This document shows positions 1 to 5,398 of a stretch of 7,008 nucleotides of DNA, in pieces (position 1 is the first letter of the stretch; the number at the start of each line of letters is the position of its first letter). The notes beneath the pieces are model-generated. The model was not told the DNA's origin. It made no database searches and saw nothing but the letters and a program-made list of their open reading frames with translations. The DNA is taken from positions 1 to 7,008 of the forward strand of contig PLMF01000104.1 of assembly GCA_003142355.1 (NCBI GenBank), written 5' to 3'. Made by a program: the position numbers and the translations under genes. The stretch comes from Bryobacterales bacterium. Its GTDB lineage: Bacteria > Acidobacteriota > Terriglobia > Bryobacterales > Bryobacteraceae.

Positions 1-382
1 GCGGCCCCCTGTCCAGGTGGATGTAATTGAAGGCATTGATACCGAAGCGAGTGGCCTGGTGCATCACGTCGCAGACTTTATCTTGGGTGTACCACTCCTT
101 CATGACCGTGCCCAAGTTGTTGTTGTAATGGGCAAAGCCGTAAAAGGGGTTGACGCCCAGGACCAGGCGGCTGATTTCCACGCCGCCGAATTTCATCTTG
201 GGGACCTGGATCTCGGAGGCCGGTGTGAGGGGCCCGGACTGCCGCACCGGAGCTTGCGGAGCGCCCGGAGGCAGGTTGGCCTGCGACGCTCCGGCCTGCG
301 CTTCCAATGCAGATACTGCGCCCGTCAGACCGGCCGCGAGCGCCGCACCGGACTGGAGGAAATTTCTACGCGAATTCGACAT
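1..382 (-). CDS. Tat-exported aldo/keto reductase-like protein (5' part; gene runs off the left edge)
   Basis: Reading from the ATG at 382 on the minus strand gives about 127 residues with no stop before the window edge. The N-terminus carries a twin-arginine signal, SRRNFLQ at residues 4-10, followed by an Ala/Gly-rich hydrophobic stretch to about residue 25 and a Pro/Gln-rich linker to about residue 55. The mature part then begins with MKFGGVEISRLVLGVNPF, the usual first strand of the aldo/keto reductase TIM barrel, and continues with a segment ending FGINAFNYIHLD. The active-site Asp/Tyr/Lys/His region lies outside the window, so activity cannot be judged. The start is supported by AAGGGAGG (391-398), 8 nt upstream. 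Such exported members are common in Planctomycetes, Verrucomicrobia and Acidobacteria; substrates are mostly unknown. The family call is firm at the level of fold, weak for function. Confidence 0.75.
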   Translation of the reverse strand, partial: MSNSRRNFLQSGAALAAGLTGAVSALEAQAGASQANLPPGAPQAPVRQSGPLTPASEIQVPKMKFGGVEISRLVLGVNPFYGFAHYNNNLGTVMKEWYTQDKVCDVMHQATRFGINAFNYIHLDRGP

Positions 383-430
383 GAAGGTGGCCTCCCTTGG
401 TCATTAATTCATCAAAACCAAAGTGGCTTC

Positions 431-459
431 AGCATATCGGATCTCACGGTCCGGTTCAA
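431..459 (-). promoter_or_regulatory. Candidate sigma70-type promoter for the Tat aldo/keto reductase-like gene
   Basis: On the minus strand, TTGAAC (459-454) and TATGCT (436-431) are separated by exactly 17 nt. Each matches four of six consensus bases, and the -10 box lies about 50 nt before the start at 382. It lies between the stranded gene X fragment and the reductase gene. Prediction by eye only. Confidence 0.35.
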
Positions 460-500
460 GGGGCATGCGTCGGACAAAGGGGGGCACGGACCCCATGGCA

Positions 501-770
501 GGTTCATTCCGCTGGCGGCGGGGCCATGCGGGTTCCGGGGGTGATGATGACTTCTCCGGTTGACCTCAGGCAGATTTCGTAGACCCGGTCGGGCTCCATC
601 AGCATGTAGGGCGCGTCGCCGTGGATGGCCCGGACGCCGCGCTCCTTGGCCAGTTTCTCGTCGTTGGCAAGGTCCCAGAAGCGTCTCCACAGATCCTTCG
701 CAAAGTCGCTGGCGGCTTGCCGCTCCGCGTAGACCTCGGGCACCTGACCGTCCTGGTCGATGACGAAGCC
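501..770. repeat. Direct repeat copy 1 (3' end of gene X)
   Basis: This stretch matches 4654-4920 in the same orientation. From stop codon to junction it is 267 nt, with eight substitutions (615, 633, 639, 642, 669, 681, 755, 763) and one 3-nt length difference (an extra Pro codon here), about 97% identity by hand count. Similarity ends abruptly at 770/771 against 4920/4921. On the other side it fades just beyond the stop codon, with a possible weak extension to 491. It forms the left border of the accessory block. Confidence 0.95.
504..770 (-). pseudogene. Stranded C-terminal fragment of gene X
   Basis: The minus strand encodes 88 residues plus stop, nearly identical to the last 87 residues of the intact protein at 4657-5397. 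Differences are Val for Ala, Gln for Lys, and one extra Pro near the C-terminus. The membrane segment, coiled coil and middle region of the full protein are absent. Upstream of 770 the frame stays open to 911, but those residues are antisense to the DUF433 coding sequence and are not gene X. No start codon with a ribosome binding site belongs to this fragment, so it is probably not expressed as a functional protein. The original stop is kept. It sits about 120 bp upstream of the Tat reductase gene, a place consistent with the original 3' end of gene X having been pushed away by an insertion. Confidence 0.88.
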
Positions 771-944
771 ACGGGGACCCGGATTCCCGTCACAGTGATC
801 CTCGACAGTCTGGCCGAGGGCACCACCAAGGACGAGGTCTTGGCGAGCTATCCATCCCTTGGCATCGACCACATCAATGCCGCCCTGGCCTACGCCGCAG
901 AATTGGCGCACGAGGAACGTCTCGTGCCGATCCGGGCAATGTGA
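771..944 (+). pseudogene. 5'-truncated DUF433 antitoxin
   Basis: The plus strand encodes 57 residues beginning TGTRIPVTVILDSLAEG and continuing through an ASYPSLGIDHINAALAYAAEL segment. This is the core of the DUF433 family, small helix-turn-helix proteins that act as antitoxins to DUF5615 PIN-like toxins. Full members have roughly 20 more N-terminal residues before the GTRIPV motif; here these are replaced, exactly at 770/771, by the antisense strand of the gene X fragment. The frame happens to stay open upstream, so translation from an ATG at 621 would give a 107-residue chimera. Whether that, or an internal start, yields active antitoxin is unknown. The stop at 942-944 overlaps the toxin start by 4 nt (GTGA), so the pair was translationally coupled. 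Confidence 0.85.
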
Positions 945-1291
945 AGTTCAAACTTGACGAGAACCTCCCTGTTGAACTGGTGACGGATCTTCGAAGCTTG
1001 GGCCACGATGCCGACACGGTCACCGGCGAAGGACTTCGCGGTGCGGCAGACCCAGCAGTTGTGGATGCCGCCTTGGCTGCCGATCGGATCTTGTTCACGC
1101 TCGACAAGGGTATCGCCAATCTCCAGCGCTACCCGACCCACCAACATGCGGGAATAGTCTTGTTTGGACCCGACACCTCGGGATGGGGCGCCGTCATCGC
1201 GTTTGTGCGCGAGCGGCTATACAACATGCTCGATATGGACCTAACCGGTCGGCTGACGGTGGTCGGACCTTCCCGTATCCGGTTTCGATAA
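941..1291 (+). CDS. DUF5615 family PIN-like toxin
   Basis: A 116-residue protein. It opens with MKFKLDENLP (acidic D6 and E7, N8), has GHDADTV at 21-27, an acidic D37, and ADRILFTLDKGIANL around 47-61 with D55. These are the hallmark positions of DUF5615, a compact PIN-fold family treated as RNase toxins of type II toxin-antitoxin pairs. All recognisable acidic positions are kept, so the toxin looks intact. The GTG start at 941 overlaps the stop of the DUF433 gene by 4 nt, and no separate strong ribosome binding site is seen, so expression probably depends on translation of the upstream frame. Since that antitoxin frame has lost its own 5' end, this toxin may be silent, or controlled by a chimeric product. 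The family call is firm; catalytic activity is inferred. Confidence 0.9.
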   Translation: MKFKLDENLPVELVTDLRSLGHDADTVTGEGLRGAADPAVVDAALAADRILFTLDKGIANLQRYPTHQHAGIVLFGPDTSGWGAVIAFVRERLYNMLDMDLTGRLTVVGPSRIRFR

Positions 1292-1600
1292 GCACCCGTC
1301 CTGCAGAGCGGGACTGTCTCACCACACCCGGCGTCGGGATGCACAGCGGGCCGTAGAATTCCAGCGGCCACGATCCGGGATCGGCGGAGCAGGGGCGTTC
1401 GTAGTTCCCGATGCTTCCGGGACGGGGACGTCACGGGAGTAATGTTGCTGTCGCCTCCCCAAGCGGACCTCTTTTCAAGAGCCTAGCGCGTTTATCAGGA
1501 CTAACCAGCGTTGATCCCCGGTGACGTCCTGTCAGAGCCTAGCGCACGACGCTGAACTCGCAACCAGACGGCTCGGGTACCGTGCTAGCCTGACAATTTG
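1292..1600. other. Intergenic stretch with a 12-nt direct repeat and short inverted repeats
   Basis: I see no convincing gene on either strand in these 309 nt. It holds the direct repeat AGAGCCTAGCGC at 1478-1489 and 1534-1545, and GGACGTCAC (1426-1434) facing GTGACGTCC (1521-1529). The promoter of the DUF4238 gene should lie here, but I could not identify a convincing -35/-10 pair. The repeats could be operator sites or remains of a past insertion; neither is shown. Confidence 0.5.
1478..1545. repeat. 12-nt direct repeat pair AGAGCCTAGCGC
   Basis: Perfect copies lie at 1478-1489 and 1534-1545, starting 56 bp apart, in the gap upstream of the DUF4238 gene. The second copy ends 55 nt before the ATG at 1601. 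No transposase or recombinase lies nearby. Confidence 0.7.
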
Positions 1601-2473
1601 ATGGATCATCGAAAGCAGCACTGGGTTCCGAGTTCATACTTGGAGGCGTGGTGTGACCCTGATCTCCCGCCGGGCTATGCGCCGTATTTGTGGCGGTTCC
1701 CGAAGGACGGAGGTAACGGTCAACGCAAAGCCCCTCACAACATTTTCGCGGAGACGGATTTTTACACGATCCATCTTCCTGACGGTCAGCGAGATCTGTC
1801 CCTCGAACATGGCCTCGGGACGCTTGAGGAGAACTTCTGTCGAATACGAAAGACGCGTATCGATAGCCGCGAACCGCTGAGCACAGAGGAGAAGGCATGG
1901 TTCTGCGCCTTCATCGCCGCCATGCACTTCCGAACGCGGGCGCAACGTAATGCGTTCCGACAGCAGTGGGGACGTGTTCTCAAAATGGCCGAAGACCTCC
2001 AGCAGACGCTAGATGCAATGACGCCTGAACAACTTCAACAACATCGGCCGCCCACATCCCTCGGCGAGACGAGAGGACCGTCACTGACGATTGATGGCGT
2101 GAAGAAGCTCGCTGATCAACCGATTCAGCACATGCTGGCATCGATAATCGAGGAAGACCTGCCGGTGCTCGCGCGGATGAATCTCGTCATCTTCACGACA
2201 GAGGACGATATTGGATTTGTCACGTCGGATCATCCGGGCGTGTGGTTCGATCCACGGGGCGGTCGAAGACCGCCGATGCTTCAGTCACGTACGATTGAAG
2301 TGTCGATGCCCGTGTCGCCGAACAGTCTCGCTCTCCTTTGTTGGGAGGACTTTCCCAACTACAAGGACATGAGTCTGCTCGAAGTGGACGATGCGAACCG
2401 CCTCCAGCAGATAGGCTGCGACGAGTATTTCGTTGTTCGAAGGAACGCGACCAAGCCCGCCTGGTTCACCTAG
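1601..2473 (+). CDS. DUF4238 domain protein
   Basis: A 290-residue soluble protein with the marks of DUF4238: KQHWVPSSYLEAW near the N-terminus (residues 5-17), a TDFYTI segment (52-57), an Ala/Phe-rich helix with FRTRAQRN (110-117), FVTSDHP (206-212) and MPVSPNSLALL (236-246). The function of the family is not established. The ATG at 1601 is preferred over an in-frame TTG at 1598 because it puts the conserved KQHWVP motif at the usual distance from the start. An in-frame stop at 1586 rules out longer forms, and I see no good Shine-Dalgarno site. The PIN-like nuclease gene follows in the same direction after 58 nt, suggesting co-transcription. Placement among toxin-antitoxin genes suggests, without proving, a role in a defence or toxin-like pair, perhaps as regulator or partner of the nuclease. 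Confidence 0.85.
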   Translation: MDHRKQHWVPSSYLEAWCDPDLPPGYAPYLWRFPKDGGNGQRKAPHNIFAETDFYTIHLPDGQRDLSLEHGLGTLEENFCRIRKTRIDSREPLSTEEKAWFCAFIAAMHFRTRAQRNAFRQQWGRVLKMAEDLQQTLDAMTPEQLQQHRPPTSLGETRGPSLTIDGVKKLADQPIQHMLASIIEEDLPVLARMNLVIFTTEDDIGFVTSDHPGVWFDPRGGRRPPMLQSRTIEVSMPVSPNSLALLCWEDFPNYKDMSLLEVDDANRLQQIGCDEYFVVRRNATKPAWFT

Positions 2474-2531
2474 CGACGCTGACCTGTTGGCACACCGGAC
2501 CAGAAAGCGGTCGGGTCAGAACGGAAACGAC

Positions 2532-3626
2532 ATGAGAGATGTACCGCCTGCCCTTGTGTGGCCTCGCCTGTTGCAGTTGCCACCGGAGACTGTGAACGTC
2601 GTTTACCTGGACCTTAACCACTGGATATACCTGGCGCAGGCGTCCGTAGGCCATTCAAAGGGCAGTTCGTTCACGAAAGCACTCGAGGCGTGCCGTGCCG
2701 CGCGATCCGCGGGTACTGCTGTGTTCGTTCTGTCGGGCACCCACTACATTGAGATGCTCAAGATAAAGGATCCGGCGCAACGTCGAGCACTCGCCGACGT
2801 CATGGAGGAATTAACTGACTTCGCAGCACTCGTCAGCCGCGTGGTCGTTATGGAACTCGAACTCACGGCGATGCTCGACCCGTTCGCGAGAGAGCCGAGT
2901 CCGTTGCCAATGATCCCCCTCATCGGAAGAGGAGCCCGGCACACCGCCGGTCGCCAGAGCGGATTGAAGATCATGGGGCCTTCCGGCGACGAGACCGACC
3001 GAGCGCGAGAGCGTATCGGGGCAAAGGCGTTCGATGATCTCGTGGTTCAGGCGAATCTGCTTCTGGAGCGATCCGTGCTTCGGGGTCCGACCGACGACGA
3101 GGTCGAGAACCTATCTGCGCTGGGCTGGAATCCTGAAGCTGTCACGGAGGTCGCAGAAAGGCGAGCTGCTGAAGAGCGAGCTCAGAGCCTTCGACTGGAC
3201 GGCGGAGGCACGTGGCGGCATGGTCGGCTGCGCGATCTGGTGTCAGCGCGCGAACTCCTTATCGAGTTCCAGAACATCCTCCCGCGCGCCCTGGCAGAGC
3301 GTGGTCTCGTGCTGTCGGATGTGATCTCGGATCAACAATCTGCTCGCGCGTTCGTTCGCGCAATGCCGAGTACCGAGGTTTCGATCGCATTGAAGACGGC
3401 TTGGCACCGTAACCGGGACAAGCAGTGGACCGCCAACGATGTCTACGACATCGACGCGATGTCGCTGGCCGTCCCGTACTGCGATATCGTCGTGACTGAG
3501 AAGGCTTGTCACCATGCACTGGAGGTGGCACACCTCGGCAAGCGAATGCACACGGCACTCCTCCGGAAGCTTGAGGACCTTCCAAGCGCTCTTGACCAAT
3601 GGAAGCCGAAGCGTGCGCCGGCCTAG
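2532..3626 (+). CDS. Long PIN-like nuclease (DUF4238 partner)
   Basis: A 364-residue protein read as a PIN-fold nuclease with a large insertion. The first strand is VNVVYLDLNHWIYLAQA (residues 21-37), giving D27 and N29. TAVFVLSGTHYIEML (62-76) supplies E74. Near the C-terminus, NDVYDIDAMSLAVPYCDIVVTEK (302-324) has the DxDAxxLA and DIVVTxx pattern typical of PIN domains, with D306/D308, D318 and E323. The Glu sits where the last Asp (usually in TDD or TRD) is common. The roughly 200 residues between are helical and charged, unlike small VapC-type toxins of about 130 residues. The ATG at 2532 has a weak GGAAA nearby. The frame is open back to 2433, so a longer form overlapping the DUF4238 end is possible, but that extension is low-complexity and less likely. 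RNase activity is inferred from fold only. Confidence 0.75.
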   Translation: MRDVPPALVWPRLLQLPPETVNVVYLDLNHWIYLAQASVGHSKGSSFTKALEACRAARSAGTAVFVLSGTHYIEMLKIKDPAQRRALADVMEELTDFAALVSRVVVMELELTAMLDPFAREPSPLPMIPLIGRGARHTAGRQSGLKIMGPSGDETDRARERIGAKAFDDLVVQANLLLERSVLRGPTDDEVENLSALGWNPEAVTEVAERRAAEERAQSLRLDGGGTWRHGRLRDLVSARELLIEFQNILPRALAERGLVLSDVISDQQSARAFVRAMPSTEVSIALKTAWHRNRDKQWTANDVYDIDAMSLAVPYCDIVVTEKACHHALEVAHLGKRMHTALLRKLEDLPSALDQWKPKRAPA

Positions 3627-4073
3627 AATATCATCTCTATTCGCAGGCCTTTCAGATCGAGTTGCGACTCGCGCGGGAGTCTTCCAGCTTTACCTGTAGC
3701 AGCTCTCTAAGTGATAGCGGCCGCTACTGCGGCATCGAGCATGTCGTCTGGCCGTCCACTCCCACAACGTACTCATACATGGCAGTCACGGTACTACGGA
3801 AGCATCTGTCCCCACAAGTCGGCATCGCGCCCGGAATCTCAATTCGGCCTATTCCTCCCGTGAAACGCCGTTCCCGTCCGGAGTGATGGATGGGCGCGCT
3901 CAAGGATTATTCCATGAAGTCCAAAGGGGGCAGGGACAAACGCGGCCAGGGCAACCGAGGACCGGCGCGGCCGGTGGTTCGGTGCGTCGGGGTTCCGGCA
4001 GGGTCCGGGGTTCGCCGCCGGCGGCGCGGGGCGCAATCGGCGGGACGAGCGCGTTTGTGGGGACCTTCGGCCC
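3627..4073. other. Gene-poor convergent gap between the PIN-like gene and hicA
   Basis: In these 447 nt I find no gene I can support; the short open frames lack ribosome binding sites and family motifs. Composition changes near 3880: the left half is mixed, the right half (about 3930-4070) is very G+C-rich. It contains a weak hairpin CGAGT-TGCG-ACTCG at 3658-3671, the palindrome TAGCGGCCGCTA at 3715-3726, a hairpin ACCGGC-GCG-GCCGGT at 3961-3975 and the palindrome CGCCGCCGGCGGCG at 4013-4026. None is followed by a T tract, so a classical intrinsic terminator is not shown, although both flanking operons must end here. Confidence 0.5.
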
Positions 4074-4298
4074 TTACAGCAGTTGCTTGAGGTCGTCGAT
4101 GCTCAGTTGACAATCCCGAAGAATCTTGTGCAGCAAGCCGGGGCCGACCGTCTCGCCCGAGTGCTCGGGCACAACCGTGCTTCGGCCATCTTCGTGACGA
4201 AGGAAGTGGTGGCTGCCTCTGATTCGAAGAACGGCGAAGCCGCGTTTCCCAAGCGCGGCGATGAGGTCAGCGCCGGTGACGCAAGGAATCCGGCTCAT
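4074..4298 (-). CDS. hicA: HicA mRNA interferase toxin
   Basis: A 74-residue protein matching HicA along its whole length: an N-terminal VTGADLIAALGKRGF helix, the RGSHHF motif at 27-32 with the presumed catalytic His at 30, the RSTVVPEH strand (39-46) and the GETVGPGLLHKILRD helix (48-62). HicA has a double-stranded RNA-binding fold and cleaves mRNA; its partner HicB binds and blocks it. The ATG at 4298 overlaps the stop of hicB by 4 nt (ATGA), so it is translated by coupling to the antitoxin. No key residue is missing, so the toxin is predicted active. It faces the PIN-like gene across a gap of about 450 nt. Confidence 0.93.
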   Translation of the reverse strand: MSRIPCVTGADLIAALGKRGFAVLRIRGSHHFLRHEDGRSTVVPEHSGETVGPGLLHKILRDCQLSIDDLKQLL

Positions 4299-4510
4299 GC
4301 GGCGATGGTAACGCGCTGGATCCCAACGAACTCCAGAGTGCGTTCCGGCGCGCCCTCGACATCCAGACACAACTCGATGGCTTCGCGAATGCGTTCGGTG
4401 ATCTCGTCGAGAGACCGCGCCTGCGTGTGGCACGCGGGGATCTGTGGAACGGAGGCGACGTAGAAGCCTTCCTCATCGCGCTCAATGACGACATCGAACT
4501 GGCGTGGCAC
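4295..4510 (-). CDS. hicB: HicB family antitoxin
   Basis: A 71-residue protein. It has the HicB partial RNase H-like fold: QFDVVIERDEEGFYVASVPQIPACHTQARSLDEI (4-37), followed by the ITERIREAIELCLD helix (37-50). The C-terminal tail is short, with no separate ribbon-helix-helix or HTH DNA-binding domain that I can see, so autoregulation may be weak or depend on the HicAB complex. The start is GTG at 4510, backed by GGCGAGGA 9 nt upstream. Further upstream, TAGAAT (4537-4532, minus strand) is a possible -10 box without a good -35. The antitoxin precedes the toxin, the reverse of the E. coli hicAB order but frequent in this HicB type. The module sits at the right end of the accessory block. Confidence 0.92.
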   Translation of the reverse strand: MPRQFDVVIERDEEGFYVASVPQIPACHTQARSLDEITERIREAIELCLDVEGAPERTLEFVGIQRVTIAA

Positions 4511-4588
4511 CGGGGTGTGTCCTCGCCTTCTATTCTAGTGCAGTTTCCAAGAAATAACTGGACAGGACCATTCCACGGGTTTGGTGGT

Positions 4589-4614
4589 GCAGACGATCGT
4601 TTTTCGTCGTCTGC
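4589..4614. repeat. Perfect hairpin 1 of a tandem pair
   Basis: GCAGACGA (4589-4596) and TCGTCTGC (4607-4614) form a perfect 8-bp stem around the 10-nt loop TCGTTTTTCG (4597-4606). It lies between hicB and the end of gene X. The loop is the exact reverse complement of the loop of the neighbouring hairpin, 3 nt away. Confidence 0.85.
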
Positions 4615-4617
4615 GTT

Positions 4618-4645
4618 GGCAGGCCACGAAAAACGATGGCCTGCC
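4618..4645. terminator. Perfect hairpin 2 of a tandem pair; possible gene X 3' end structure
   Basis: GGCAGGCCA (4618-4626) and TGGCCTGCC (4637-4645) form a perfect 9-bp G+C-rich stem around the loop CGAAAAACGA (4627-4636). In the gene X transcript (minus strand) it begins 11 nt after the stop codon, where a terminator or RNA-stabilising 3' hairpin is expected. No T tract follows on that strand, so intrinsic termination is uncertain. The hairpin itself is certain in sequence; its function is inferred. Confidence 0.55.
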
Positions 4646-4653
4646 CCACTGTC

Positions 4654-4920
4654 GGTTCATTCCGCTGGCGGCGCCATGCGGGTTCCGGGGGTGATGATGA
4701 CTTCTCCGGTTGACCTCAGGCAGATTTCGTAGACCCGGTCGGGCTCCATCAGCATGTAGGGCGCATCGCCGTGGATGGCCCGCACGCCACGTTCCTTGGC
4801 CAGTTTCTCGTCGTTGGCGAGGTCCCAGAAACGTCTCCACAGATCCTTCGCAAAGTCGCTGGCGGCTTGCCGCTCCGCGTAGACCTCGGGCACCTGACCG
4901 TCCTTGTCGATGGCGAAGCC
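4654..4920. repeat. Direct repeat copy 2 (3' end of intact gene X)
   Basis: The partner of 501-770, in the same orientation and offset by 4150 nt over most of its length. Here it forms the natural 3' end of the complete gene. The two copies bracket all the toxin-antitoxin and DUF4238/PIN genes. Confidence 0.95.
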
Positions 4921-5397
4921 ATCTTGGGGGCGCATGGGGCTGGAGAAAATCCGGCGAAACACCATAAGCGCCCCGCCTTTGATCGGGTCGCCCTGCTCGA
5001 CGAAGTGGTCGTCGAACTTGATCACCAGGGTATCAAAGTAGACTTCCTGCCCCGGCAGAGTGAACTCTCGAGAGGCGTTGACCGGCTTGCCAGCGTCGTC
5101 AACCTCGGTGAACCTGATCGTGGTTTGCAGGATGCCCTGCTGGTCTTTCCCCTGTCGAAGAACCTCGACCCGCGCTCGGCGGTCGATGCGCTTCAGGATT
5201 TTGAGGTAGGTTTCAAGGCGCTGATTCTCTTGCTGGAGCTTGAGAATGGTTCCTTGCTGCTCGCGGATCTGGTTTTGCAGTGCCAGCCGTGGCTTGACCA
5301 CCAATTCATACGACAGGTAGACGCTGGCGGCGGCGACGGCGACCAGCACCACGGACGCGACAAAAGAGCGAATGGGGAAACGACGGCCGCCGCTCAT
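4657..5397 (-). CDS. Single-pass membrane protein with coiled coil (gene X), function unknown
   Basis: A 246-residue protein I do not recognise. A short basic N-terminus (GGRRFPIR) precedes one membrane segment (about residues 11-31), then a charged heptad-like helix, probably a coiled coil (about 35-72), and a soluble C-terminal part. The N-terminal topology suggests that most of the protein lies outside the cytoplasm. The C-terminal 87 residues, including AIHGDAPYMLMEPDRVYEIC and the ending TPGTRMAPPAE, are the part duplicated at 504-770. The ATG at 5397 follows the stop of the upstream membrane protein gene after 1 nt (TGAGATG), so the two are translationally coupled and probably form one complex. 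An in-frame start at 5430 would overlap that gene and is less likely. Tandem hairpins lie just after the stop. Confidence 0.82.
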   Translation of the reverse strand: MSGGRRFPIRSFVASVVLVAVAAASVYLSYELVVKPRLALQNQIREQQGTILKLQQENQRLETYLKILKRIDRRARVEVLRQGKDQQGILQTTIRFTEVDDAGKPVNASREFTLPGQEVYFDTLVIKFDDHFVEQGDPIKGGALMVFRRIFSSPMRPQDGFAIDKDGQVPEVYAERQAASDFAKDLWRRFWDLANDEKLAKERGVRAIHGDAPYMLMEPDRVYEICLRSTGEVIITPGTRMAPPAE

Positions 5398-5398
5398 C

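Noticed and set aside
504..911. Continuous 135-codon minus-strand frame as a real gene
   Set aside because: Its first 47 codons are antisense to DUF433 and only the rest is gene X. It is a by-product of the junction and has no ribosome binding site.
2433..2531. N-terminal extension of the PIN-like protein overlapping the DUF4238 end
   Set aside because: The extra 33 residues are Pro/Ser/Arg-rich and lie mostly in DNA coding for the conserved end of DUF4238; the ATG at 2532 is a simpler start.
3599..3886. 95-codon plus-strand frame overlapping the end of the PIN-like gene
   Set aside because: No ribosome binding site, no recognisable motif, and it starts inside the PIN-like gene in another frame.
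4083..4463. 126-codon plus-strand frame
   Set aside because: It is antisense to hicA and hicB, both of which match their families along their whole length.
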